This document shows positions 57,901 through 64,000 of a stretch of 64,000 nt of DNA, piece after piece. The translations under genes and the position numbers were made by a program. Origin of the DNA: Astropecten irregularis. Taxonomy: Eukaryota > Echinodermata > Asteroidea > Paxillosida > Astropectinidae. The DNA is taken from positions 13,309,308 to 13,373,307 of the forward strand of contig OZ020262.1 in NCBI GenBank assembly GCA_963971285.1, in the 5' to 3' direction. The notes beneath the pieces are model-generated. The model saw nothing but the letters and a program-made list of their open reading frames with translations, had not been told where the DNA came from and ran no database searches. Each line of letters opens with the position of its first letter. The first letter of the stretch is position 1.

Positions 57901-60900
57901 CGCTAATATCTCTGTACAGAAGGCAGTGCCTGGGAGACACAGGAACTAGCAGATTGTATGTACTCCTGGTACATGCATTATGTATGTACATGTATACATG
58001 AATGTATCCGACTGGCTGTTCCAGCATTAGCAATTTGATTGTCAGTTACCTTAAGCCGAGTAGGATTTCAACCTCCGTGCCTTAAGTCGGGCTGAAGTGA
58101 GAGGGCCATATAGATGTCATGTGAGGTTATTGCCATCTTGGATGTCTAAGATACTATCTATCTCGAAGGCACTTAGATGATGTTGAAGCTCTCCACTGTC
58201 ACTACATACAGCATCAATCCTGACAAATCCTCAATTTTTTGTTAAATTTGAAAAGATTCTAGGCTTGAAGGTAATATCACACTTTGGTAGCATATAACTT
58301 ACAGGGTATAAAGATGGTGATACCATTAATTTTGTTCTGCCTGAAAAGCTGGATTTTATCTTCAATCCGGTTAAAAAAGTCTGGGTTGGTTTCAACACGG
58401 ACCGAAAAGGAGATAGTGTGAAAAGGCCTTATGTTACAGTCCTGTTATTGCCTGCACGTTGTGTGATAGACATCTATATAGTGTGTAGTGTGTCACTGCG
58501 AAAGAGGAGAATTTGTGGCTATTCCGCAATCTATATCTTCATCCTGTTAGCCTTTTAGACAGTTAGCGATAGGTTTTTAGCAACTCAACCCTCACCTCAC
58601 AGCTTGAAAGATCCTGTTGTTGAAGGACAGTGGTCTTATCCTGATCCTGTTGACCACTCCATCACATCCTACAGGAGAACAGAGCTTGAATTATCAATTA
58701 CATCAAACTTCCTAGCACAGTGTGAGATAAGGAAGTGCTGGCTATCTTATCTGAATACAAGAAGCTGGTTGGCCGGTCATCCTGGAATGTCCCATGGAGG
58801 AGTCAATATGGAATCAGGATAACAGACAGGTCCATCATTGGACAAGAACTTGATATTCCAAAAGCAAATGGCCTTAAATCGCAATGAACCCTAACCAGGG
58901 CTCTAAATTATACTAGCCCGTCATACAATGTCTAACAAAAACCACTCTGGGCTAGCTAGACTCGCTTCCTTGGTTGCCCAGTGGGCTAGTAAAAAAAAAG
59001 AGGAACCTACCTGTCGCGGGTTCAAATCCCACTCCAGTCAATTTGTCTTTATCCACCTTTCAATGATCATTAAATATCCCTTACAATTCCAATTACAAAT
59101 TAACCCCCAGATTGAGAGTTGCCTCATTTATTGGTAAAACTGTACATTTCATATTGTGTGAACTGCGAACAAACTGTTATTTGTTGTTTTGAAGACCAAA
59201 GCGGTATACTGAAAGGTCAATCTTAAAATAAATGGAAACTATAGTTATGATGGGTATGCGATAAAGTGTAATTGAAGTTGAAAATTTACCACACGGTTCC
59301 TGTAATTCAAGCAAACGGACTCGACACCTTTGACACTGGAGGAACAACCCAATACATCCTTGTCACCTGGGTATGATTGAATGTAATTTCATAATAGTTC
59401 CCTGAGTTTCACTGCGTGTGGCCCCCAGGAGAGGGGTAACCCTAAACGCCTTGGACTTTAATACTTACTGTCGGGGTTCACTCAGAAAAGAATTAGATTT
59501 GCCAGCCGATAATATGAAGTGTTAATAATTGATTGTTATTTGGTGTTTGGTAGATGGCCTCCGGCTGTTCGATTAATCAGGAAAATTGGTTCCAGGTACT
59601 AAAATGACACAGTCTGTGGATTGCCTAGGGCAGCCGCAGAGAATTTTCAATGTTGACAAATTTTGCCACTGAAATTCTTGTCAAATGTATGAGACAAAAC
59701 ATCACAGCAGAATTGCAATGCATTGTAGGCCTTATGTGTGGTTCTGTTTTTCAAACATAGTTTAAAAATAGGTGATTCTTTCTTGTCCTTTATTCTGCTA
59801 TTTACCAATAAAACAGCTTTTTTTTTTAATCTTATTTTAACTCCAAGTATTGGTAGAGTTTCTTCTTTTTAAAATGTTTTTATTTGCATAGTATTTCATT
59901 GAAATTGGCAGTGCCAGTTAAAAGTAATTTGAGATTCACAAATGAACAATTATTCAAAACTTTGTGCTATTTTTGTGTCTTTTGAACAGAGGAATTTGAC
60001 GAACTATTAAGATTTGGTGAAGCCAAAGTCCAACAGAACTTCCGCACCATGTACATTGGCATTGCCTTGGATCTAGACAATGACATCAGACATCTCTTCT
60101 CAGACCTGAGGGACCATCTGAATGGAAATGAGGTAAGGGCTTAAGGTTAGAGTTACGGCTATCGCTTTTGCCTAGGGTAGTTTTAAGCCACAGCTCATGC
60201 TTCATTGCAGACTGATGTGCTGAGAAACTGTCAAAGCCTCAGCCACAGCCATGAAATGAACCCTTTCACAGATAGGCCAGAAGTGTGCTATAGACCCTAT
60301 TTTACTGCGCATCCATCTTGTCATCTTCCTTGTATACCTACTGGAAAACATAACACCAATTCTGAAAAGAAAAGGGGTACCAGACTAATTGGAATCCAAG
60401 CCTCGGTTTGATTGCACTGCTTCAAATGTAGGATGGATGCACCGGTAATAAGGTCTATAAGGGAGTTGCTTTGATAATAAGTTTTTATTACAAAGGAAGG
60501 TTTGTTCTTGTACCCTCATGCTGAGTCTAAAATATAGCTTTTTCCTTATAAATATGATGGCTGTCTACTTCACAGGTCAAAATCCAAAGGAGTGTGAGGA
60601 ACTTCTTTGATGAGTTGTTCCCGCTAATGTACAGCCAGATTGACACCTCAGTGGGCCGCCTGGACGGCCTCTTTGCAAGTTGCCTCTCCGCCAAGCGTGC
60701 CATCATCCAGCCCTTCGGGGAAATCCCACGCCAGCTGGGCACGCTGCTCTACAACTCGGTGGAGACGTCCCGCATCATGCTGAGGGCCCTGGACCAAGGC
60801 CAGCACGTGCTGAACGCCACCTTCAACATGGCGCTCAGCAAGAAGTGCAGCCGCTCCCTGCTGGAGATGAAGTACTGCGGCACCTGCGACGGCCTGCTGG

Positions 60901-62048
60901 AGGCCCGGCCCTGCCACTCCTACTGCCTGAACGTGGTCAAGGGCTGTCTGGCCAACTTCATGGACATGGAGGCTCCCTGGAACATGTACGTGACGGCCGT
61001 GATTGACCTGATTCGCCACAGCATGATGAAAGACAATGACCTCCAGCAAGCCATGAACTCACTGGAATATCTCTTCAACGATGCCATCAACTACGCACTG
61101 GAAAACCAAGGAGATATCACGTATGAGGTACTGTAACACTCACGCGTACAATTCCTTCATAAAGAGAAACAATTCAACAGGTTTATTTCACATTTACCTC
61201 TTTTCATTAAAATCTTCTAGCAGCATGCAGTTTGATCATCGGGTGTAAGGATCATGTTGCATGAGCTATCATAATTATCATAATAATCTAATTAAGATTA
61301 CCGGGAATGGGTCATTAGGGAGACTTTCTCATTGTGTCATGCACAAATTTTACTTACCTAGCTCTAAACATCCTCCAAACCAATGAACTTGAAATTGACA
61401 TATGTTCATATTGAGCGCATTCTCTGTCTTCTATTAAAATATGGACAATAAAAATATGTCTTTAAAAGGTAGCTGGTATAATAGGGAGACTCCGAAAAGT
61501 CTCCCTATTTGCAGATGTCTCCCAAATGTTCACTTTTAGATCCTAAATTGTCTCCCTAATTTGGTTGTATTTGGTATGAAACGATGAAACAATGAAATGG
61601 AGATGAATATCTTTCGAATTGAAGTGAATTGAATTGAATGTATGCACTCATTTTCAAAAGTATATGAACTTTATAATTTCAGCTTTTAAATTTCAGCTTT
61701 TTCCTTGGTGTTTTCAAATTTGTTTGTTGTGTGGCCACTCATCCCTGATTATTGTTGACCAATCTTGTCGTTGTCTATTCCATCCATACAGGTGCATAGA
61801 CTGTGCGGCATGCCCTCAAGGGGGCGCCCTTCGCCATTCAGCGAGTTTGCCGCGGCCAACCAGCCAGTCATCGACATCCCCATGGTGCCCAACCCCAGCA
61901 TTCCCCTAGACGAGAAGCTGCTTGAGTTTGTGGAGAGCCTGGACCGGTCCCGGGGCGTGTACAGCAACCTGCCCAACATGATGTGCACGTCGGAGGAGCT
62001 GGGCTCGGCCCAGGACGATGAGTGCTGGATGGGACATGCAGTCGGAGA
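27777..62048 (+). CDS. gpc5-like: Glypican, GPC3/GPC5 (Dally) group, 5' part of gene (5 exons; 3' end outside window)
   Basis: Five exons in agreeing phases (27777-27951, 30929-31087, 59990-60132, 60576-61127, 61792-62048) encode 428 complete residues of a GPI-anchored heparan-sulfate proteoglycan core protein, a cell-surface co-receptor family for Wnt, Hedgehog and BMP ligands. A hydrophobic signal peptide (residues about 10-20, ITLLCLGLVLF) is followed by 14 cysteines (34, 65, 71, 72, 195, 250, 260, 263, 272, 276, 283, 348, 408, 421), the glypican number. Family motifs include TCCTRRMEEKLQ, CSRSLLEMKYCGTC and SYCLNVVKGCLANF; by eye these are closer to GPC5 than to GPC1/2/4/6. One N-glycosylation sequon is at Asn239. 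Vertebrate relatives have about 570-580 residues, so the Ser-Gly attachment region and GPI signal lie past the window. The large intron is typical of the family. Confidence 0.92.
27952..30314. other. Glypican intron 1, mostly unannotated
   Basis: AT-rich sequence with no recognised repeat family or RNA gene. Two TAGGCCTA octamers occur at 28110 and 28693. Confidence 0.6.
30315..30570. repeat. Perfect 128-bp tandem duplication
   Basis: 30315-30442 and 30443-30570 read identically, from TAAAGTCATCGTAAACTAAG to ACCGGTGGCAGCAGG. The duplication covers intron sequence plus the 3' part of a minus-strand SINE; TAAA sits at both ends. Confidence 0.9.
30349..30612 (-). mobile_element. tRNA-like SINE, minus strand, partly duplicated
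   Basis: AATAACCACAGGGGAAACTG (tail), GGAGCGGGATTTGAACCGG (B box, inverted) and CCAACTGAGCTATCCAG (A box, inverted). Confidence 0.8.
30613..30690 (+). mobile_element. tRNA-like SINE, plus strand, fused head to head
   Basis: GGTATTCGAGTGGTTGGTGG, GTTCAAATCCCACTCCAGT and TTTCTTTTGTTCATATTTCA form the B box and tail of a plus-strand copy directly after the minus-strand one. Confidence 0.75.
30779..30900 (+). mobile_element. tRNA-like SINE next to glypican exon 2
   Basis: GGGACATCACCACCAACATG, TATAGCTCAGTTGGTGGAG, GGTTTGAATCCAGCTCCAGT, TTCTTTGTTCACTATTCAAT. It ends about 28 bases before the exon 2 acceptor. Confidence 0.8.
30929..31087 (+). CDS. gpc5-like: Glypican exon 2
   Basis: Acceptor AATAACAG at 30928, donor GTAAGA; phase 1 to 1. 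Encodes VCQRDTTCCTRRMEEKLQQK then a helix (NAIQTSVDYLEFLLSSNAG). A second CAG six bases downstream (ending 30934) would be in frame and drop two residues. The longer form matches the spacing of vertebrate glypicans. Confidence 0.9.
31129..31245. mobile_element. MITE family E copy
   Basis: GATTTCACGAAGCCCTACGA at the left and GAGTTTGGTGAAATCCACCC at the right. Confidence 0.75.
31430..32080. other. Glypican intron 2, nothing recognised
   Basis: No exon or repeat family recognised. Confidence 0.5.
32089..32369. mobile_element. 281-bp MITE with CAGGGCTYGAA ends
   Basis: CAGGGCTTGAA and TTCGAGCCCTG are inverted ends flanked by CATTG on both sides (32084-32088, 32370-32374). CTAGACC-type motifs recur inside. 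The ends resemble hAT/Zisupton-type elements. A fragment with CAGGGCTCTAAATTATACTA is at 58897. Confidence 0.7.
32375..33890. other. Glypican intron 2, nothing recognised
   Basis: No repeat family or exon recognised. Three TAGGCCTA octamers occur at 32748, 32899 and 33028. A 124-codon frame at 33307-33681 shows no domain. Confidence 0.5.
33894..33934. mobile_element. Micro-palindrome locus 1 with 7-bp direct repeats
   Basis: The arms CATGGAGGAAGGA (33901-33913) and TCCTTCCTCCATG (33915-33927) are perfect inverted repeats around one base. GTTGAAG flanks on both sides (33894-33900, 33928-33934). After the right repeat CATGGAG recurs, so the direct repeat may be up to 14 bp. Confidence 0.7.
34468..34508. 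mobile_element. Micro-palindrome locus 2 with 8-bp direct repeats
   Basis: ATGAAGGAAG and CTTCCTTTCTCCATG form a diverged palindrome (34476-34500). CTTCAAAT flanks on both sides (34468-34475, 34501-34508). Confidence 0.65.
34665..34940. mobile_element. MITE family E copy split by a 117-bp insertion
   Basis: CACCAAACTCTTCATAACTT at the left and GATCGCAGGGCTTCTTGAAA at the right are family E; the middle is the insertion at 34701-34817. Confidence 0.8.
34701..34817 (+). mobile_element. 117-bp hammerhead-like/Penelope-type insertion with 14-bp target duplication
   Basis: It begins exactly at CTGATGA and contains GTCGAAACGTTGAGACC and AAGTGCGAAAGTACGAACAA, shared with 17631-17747. ACTTACTATCAATC flanks it on both sides (34687-34700 and 34818-34831). 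This is a retrotransposition-like duplication within a family E copy. Confidence 0.7.
35792..37223. mobile_element. 1.43-kb non-autonomous DNA transposon
   Basis: CAGGCGCGGATCCAGG and CCTGGATCCGCGCGTG are inverted ends with one mismatch. ATAGC flanks both (35787-35791, 37224-37228). Inside, GGCGTACGCAGGAATTTTCC followed by G-rich sequence near 36052 looks like the end of a second element. No transposase frame was recognised. Confidence 0.7.
37320..37688 (+). mobile_element. MITE family B copy, full length
   Basis: AAAGGTAGTATCATACTTTG and AAGTATGATATTACA ends; central palindrome TTTGATCTTTTAAAAGATCA intact. Confidence 0.85.
38231..39017. mobile_element. 787-bp element with repeated CCCCGGGTTAA motifs
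   Basis: CCCTTTTCACACTAC and GTAGTGTGAAAAGGG are perfect inverted ends flanked by TA on both sides. Subterminal regions hold many CCCCGGGTTAA / TTAACCCGGGG motifs in both orientations. No transposase is seen. Confidence 0.8.
39555..39754. mobile_element. 200-bp Tigger/pogo-like MITE
   Basis: CAGTGGAACGCCACTATAAC and GTAATAGCGGCATTCCACTG are inverted with three mismatches. The CAGTGGAA...ATAACG pattern is that of pogo/Tigger ends. Confidence 0.7.
40428..40605. mobile_element. Head-to-head inverted SINE pair
   Basis: The left half reads TTCACTGGAGTGGGATTCAA (minus strand). The right half reads GGTTCAAATCCTGCTCCAGT, then TTTGTTCACCTTTCAATGCA and TTTCCCTTGTGGTTATTTGA (plus strand). The A-box region between them is deleted. 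Confidence 0.75.
40998..41371 (+). mobile_element. MITE family C copy
   Basis: TTAAAGGGAGGGTACAGAA and TTCTGACCATCCCTTTAA ends; central CGCTTCGAAGCG at 41171-41182. Confidence 0.85.
41380..45720. other. Glypican intron 2, mostly unrecognised
   Basis: Apart from a family F-like fragment at 42405-42550 (AGAGGGCCTGGC, GATCCTTCTAGGATCAAAC, CTCCCAAACTC) I see no repeat family, exon or RNA gene. Confidence 0.5.
45729..46099 (+). mobile_element. MITE family B2 copy, full length
   Basis: AAGGTACAGTACAGGATTGG and CCAATCATGTATCATACCTT ends; interior GATCTCGGGATAAGATCAAA and TGAGCTCAAATTTTCACAGG. Confidence 0.75.
46251..46621 (+). mobile_element. MITE family B copy, best full-length example
   Basis: AAAGGTAGTATCATACTTTG and CAAAGTATGATACTACCTTT are perfect inverted ends; central TTTGATCTTTTAAAAGATCA intact; about 370 bp. 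Confidence 0.9.
46625..47420. other. Glypican intron 2, purine-rich stretch
   Basis: GAGAAAAGAGAAAAGAGAAA repeats occur near 47000; nothing else recognised. Confidence 0.5.
47427..47612 (+). mobile_element. MITE family H copy
   Basis: GGGCTTTTCACGCTATCCAA, GGATCGAACCCCAAGATTTT, CAACCCTGGTAGGGACCAGG; the right end is missing. Confidence 0.7.
47690..47850 (-). mobile_element. MITE family B fragment
   Basis: AGTCATACTTTGGGTTTTGC, TTATGGGAAAAAATATC and TCATCTGTGAAATTTCGAGT match the minus-strand family B start. Confidence 0.7.
47855..49005. other. Glypican intron 2, long frame of doubtful meaning
   Basis: A 164-codon frame at 48198-48692 has no recognised domain, signal or repeats; otherwise nothing was recognised. 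Confidence 0.4.
49010..49140. mobile_element. 131-bp MITE with perfect 28-bp TIRs
   Basis: TGGGTGCATTCGTTTAGCTC plus CCCCGGGT (49010-49037) is exactly inverted at 49113-49140. No target duplication was found. Confidence 0.85.
49145..53060. other. Glypican intron 2, nothing recognised
   Basis: No exon, family member or RNA gene recognised over 3.9 kb. A 123-codon minus-strand frame at 50287-50658 has no recognised domain. This low-repeat stretch is a reasonable place to look for conserved enhancers. Confidence 0.5.
53062..53135 (+). mobile_element. MITE family B fragment
   Basis: AAAGGTACTATCATACTTTG to CACAGATTTACGTATAACTT; only the left end remains. Confidence 0.75.
53140..54370. other. 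Glypican intron 2, nothing recognised
   Basis: No feature beyond TAGGCCTA octamers at 53966 and 54363. Confidence 0.5.
54371..54583 (+). mobile_element. tRNA-like SINE with full head
   Basis: TATAGCGGTATGTGAGTGCT, ATGACTGCCAAACGAACAAA, GCTGGATAGTTCAGTTGGTA and CAGTCAGTTTCCCTTGTGGT. It shows that about 100 bp precede the tRNA-like core. Confidence 0.8.
54590..55640. other. Glypican intron 2, nothing recognised
   Basis: No feature recognised. Confidence 0.5.
55646..55686. mobile_element. Micro-palindrome locus 3 with 7-bp direct repeats
   Basis: A degenerate palindrome (CATAGAGTAAGGAAG ... CTTTCTCCC) at 55653-55679 is flanked by CTCAGAC (55646-55652, 55680-55686). CATGGAGGAAGG follows the right repeat. 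Confidence 0.5.
56251..56345. repeat. Interrupted TGC/TGT trinucleotide repeat
   Basis: GCTGCTGCTGCTGTTGTTGC and similar; read through by a spurious Ala/Cys/Leu-rich frame. Confidence 0.85.
56353..56545 (-). mobile_element. tRNA-like SINE with uninterrupted head
   Basis: GGAGCGGGATTCGAACCAGC, CCAACTGAGCTATCCAGCCC, GGCAGTCAGAAGCCATGAAA. A plus-strand SINE tail (AGTCAGTTTCCCTTGTGGTT) follows separately at 56598. Confidence 0.85.
56869..57042. mobile_element. MITE with ATAGCGCTCCGCACT ends
   Basis: ATAGCGCTCCGCACTAA and TAAGTGCGGAGCGCTAT are inverted; the element contains TGACGTCA (a CRE-type octamer) near its left end. Confidence 0.7.
57101..57139. mobile_element. Micro-palindrome locus 4 with 7-bp direct repeats
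   Basis: CATAGAGGAA and TTCCTCTATG (57108-57132) form the palindrome. TTCTAAT flanks it exactly on both sides (57101-57107, 57133-57139). Confidence 0.75.
57538..57880 (+). mobile_element. MITE family H copy, full length
   Basis: AAGGGCTTTTCACACTATCC and GATAGTGTGAAAAGGTCTTA ends; interior GGATCGAACCCCGAGATTTT, CGAGCCAACCCGGGTAGGAC. Confidence 0.8.
58268..58435 (+). mobile_element. Family B fragment fused to a family H fragment
   Basis: AAGGTAATATCACACTTTGG and CTTACAGGGTATAAAGATGG (family B), then GGTTTCAACACGGACCGAAA and AGATAGTGTGAAAAGGCCTT (family H end). Confidence 0.7.
58975..59070 (+). mobile_element. SINE fragment
   Basis: GCGGGTTCAAATCCCACTCC and TTATCCACCTTTCAATGAT are the B box and tail; the front is replaced by an A-tract. 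Confidence 0.65.
59075..59985. other. End of glypican intron 2, nothing recognised
   Basis: AT-rich, no feature recognised before the exon 3 acceptor. Confidence 0.5.
59990..60132 (+). CDS. gpc5-like: Glypican exon 3
   Basis: Acceptor TTGAACAG, donor GTAAGG; phase 1 to 0. Encodes EEFDELLRFGEAKVQQNFRT and LDLDNDIRHLFSDLRDHLNG, helices of the glypican N-lobe. Confidence 0.85.
60288..60461. mobile_element. MITE in glypican intron 3
   Basis: CTATAGACCCTATTTTACTG with GCATCCATC at the left, and GATGGATGC with AATAAGGTCTATAAG at the right, are imperfect inverted ends. Confidence 0.65.
60576..61127 (+). CDS. gpc5-like: Glypican exon 4 (cysteine-rich core)
   Basis: Acceptor CTTCACAG, donor GTACTG; phase 0 both sides, 184 codons. 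Encodes VRNFFDELFPLMYSQIDTSV, the NAT sequon at Asn239 and seven of the conserved cysteines (195, 250, 260, 263, 272, 276, 283). It is GC-rich at third positions, unlike the AT-rich introns around it. Confidence 0.95.
61128..61791. other. Glypican intron 4
   Basis: Contains a small hairpin AGGGAGACT/AGTCTCCCT near 61481-61505 and otherwise nothing recognised. Confidence 0.5.
61792..62048 (+). CDS. gpc5-like: Glypican exon 5
   Basis: Acceptor CATACAG, donor GTAAGT; phase 0 to 2. Encodes VHRLCGMPSRGRPSPFSEFA, then EKLLEFVESLDRSRGVYSNL and DDECWMGHAVG with Cys348, 408 and 421. The C-W-x-G motif is shared with vertebrate glypicans. Confidence 0.92.
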
Positions 62049-63210
62049 GTAAGTCTTATGAATCTATTTTCCTCTCGTACAACTCAGGCTTGAATATATC
62101 CTCAACGCTAAGCTAGCATCCATCTTGTGAGTGCCATCTTGTCTTGCGGGATGCCTTGACTAATTGGGCTCAGATTGGACTCCTTCCACCTTGCCAAAGC
62201 TTGGCTTCCATTACTACCCGTATAATTACATGCTTATCTGACGCAGATCCTTATGAAGGCCATATTCGTCCCATTGTTAAGGAGACGCCTTCTTTGCAAG
62301 AGCATCACAAACAACATGTCACCATTGCCCCGCCTCTGCAAGCATTTTGACAGCTTCTATGTATATGTAGTTTCTGTGGGTTTTCCTTTATTTCATAATC
62401 CACTCCATTTATAAATGCATACGCCATTCGTTGAATTCAAAGTTGTAAGGTTCGTTTGTACGGTCCCTACAAAAAGGTCCGGCTCAGGTCCTTGTCAGTA
62501 CTATATACCCTGTCCCCTGAGGATCTAAGATGGAAGCCATCGGGCGAGCCGCAATTTATTTCCATCACGCTGTCTGTTTTGGGACAATTCTCCCTTTGCA
62601 AGACAACTACTATACCTGTTTATTTTTCCCATTTATCTCCATAAAAAGGTCTTCTTTGTTTATCAGGCACCTCACCTGGTTCACCTGGGGATTATACGTC
62701 TTGAAGCATTCCTCTTGACGGCATTCTTTGACATTTCAAACTGGTGTCTCTTTCCTCCCCCTCTCACCTTTTCCTGCGACATAATTACCTGATTAATGTC
62801 ACTTGGACATTTATAAGGCTTTTTAGTTTTGGAAATTTTTTTTGGGCTTCTGATATTTATAACCCATGCCTGGCAACTGGCATAACTAACCAGGTTATTA
62901 GGTGAGACGTTCTATTCACGCATTGGTGGCCGATCGGAAAATAGAAGGACATTTTATTTTTGTTCTGGAAACTGAGTTGAGACAATTAGTAAATTCTTGC
63001 CATGCCATCATATATAACCACACTTTTCCAAGCCTTCCAACAAAATGTAAGGATTGTTCAGTTTCAGTCTAAACTAAAAGATCATTCTAGAAGTTGAACC
63101 AATATTCCAATAAATATTTCCCTGTAAAATGTTACCATATTCAAGAACATTTCATTTACAAATCTGAAAAACTACAATCGTACTAGCTGTTTTGAGTTTA
63201 ACAAATGGAA
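62049..63210. other. Start of glypican intron 5
   Basis: No exon or repeat family recognised. Confidence 0.5.
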
Positions 63211-63214
63211 ATTA

Positions 63215-63398
63215 AAAACTTGGAGTTGGGAGGGCCTGACGCGTTTCGATCCTAGCAGGATCTTTCTCAAAGACTAAGAACAATAGGATATAATATACAT
63301 TTGCTCATAAAAAATACAAAAACTCTTGTGAAAATCATCGGATACAATTGTATCTTATAAAAAAATTGAAAATCATCAAATCATTTTAGCAGTTTGCA
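63215..63398. mobile_element. Penelope-like terminal fragment (family F)
   Basis: CTTGGAGTTGGGAGGGCCTG and CGCGTTTCGATCCTAGCAGG, then AAAATCATCAAATCATTTTA, match family F; it abuts a SINE. Confidence 0.45.
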
Positions 63399-63399
63399 G

Positions 63400-63575
63400 T
63401 GGTTTCATGCTTTCTCACTGCCAAACGAACAAAGATAATTGACTACTAGGGATATCGCCAACATTGGGCTGAATGGCTCAGTGGGTAAGAGCGCTGGTAT
63501 GGTATTCCGGAAGTCACTGGTTCAAATCCCGATACAGTCAATTTTGCTATGTCACTTTTGAATGACTTAAAATAA
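63400..63575 (+). mobile_element. tRNA-like SINE
   Basis: TGGTTTCATGC, ACTGCCAAACGAACAAAGAT, GAATGGCTCAGTGGGTAAGA, GGTTCAAATCCCGATACAGT, TTTTGAATGACTTAAAAT. Confidence 0.85.
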
Positions 63576-64000
63576 TCATAAAACTTAAAACTGCAGACAA
63601 ATTTGAAAAAAAAAAATTATATTTGAGAGTTGCAACAGATATTGCCCATATTTCTTAAACAGACAAAAAGTTTTGTTTCTTCACTGTATGTACATTGTAT
63701 GTAACAGATGAATCAATAACTTCAAACCCAAATACAATCAACTCATTCTTCCGAGCAGAACGAACTCAATTTATAAACAAGACACCCCTACTTGATCCGT
63801 GATTTCAAAAGTGGCAAAATGATTTGCCGAACGTCGATAGGTAATGTTACTAAACCCTCAACATTCCATAAATAATTCATCAATGTACCATTGGCCCCTG
63901 TTGCCCCTACCGCCTTGCCGAACCCAATTACATTTTTGATAAACATCCCTTCCACCTCCATCAATAGGGGTCAATGTTGTCTAAGTACACATACATTACA

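Noticed and set aside
60594..60596. Start codon at 60594 for a separate protein
   Set aside because: The codon is GTG (Val) inside glypican exon 4, which continues upstream to the acceptor at 60575.
60648..61049. 133-codon minus-strand frame
   Set aside because: It is an antisense shadow of the GC-rich glypican exon 4.

Overview
This is a metazoan nuclear genomic window. It has spliced genes with GT-AG introns, a vertebrate-type glypican gene, and non-coding DNA packed with short inverted-repeat transposons and a tRNA-like SINE. The TE mix and the intron style suggest a marine invertebrate deuterostome, possibly an echinoderm; that placement is an inference, not proven by the sequence.

Region 1 (1-17882, + strand) is the 3' part of one gene. 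I chained 25 exons whose splice phases all agree. They give 999 codons with no internal stop, ending at a TGA at 17880-17882. The product has a Pro/Gly-rich and coiled-coil N-terminal part, then several divergent WD40-like blades, a charged linker and a C-terminal helical part. I cannot name an orthologue. Its introns (about 0.2-2 kb) hold MITEs, a LINE fragment and a minisatellite that seems to derive from the 3' end of the preceding exon.

Region 2 (17883-27776) is intergenic: a tandem MITE array, a hammerhead-like Penelope-type fragment, six alternating copies of one MITE family (family B), and a 1.5 kb stretch with nothing recognisable. A perfect DR1 nuclear-receptor half-site pair lies about 0.8 kb before the next start codon.

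Region 3 (27777-64000, + strand) is the 5' part of a glypican gene of the GPC3/GPC5 (Dally) group. Five exons encode a signal peptide and 428 complete residues, including 14 cysteines as expected for the family. Intron 2 is 28.9 kb. The C-terminal glycosaminoglycan-attachment region and GPI signal lie beyond the window. Intron 2 holds SINEs (some fused head to head), Tigger-like and hAT-like elements, a 787-bp element built of CCCCGGGTTAA-type repeats, and four copies of a 25-27 bp near-palindrome flanked by 7-8 bp direct repeats. The last is the most novel-looking signal here.

The two genes are in the same orientation; nothing in the sequence links their functions. No RNA genes, CRISPR arrays or minus-strand genes could be supported.
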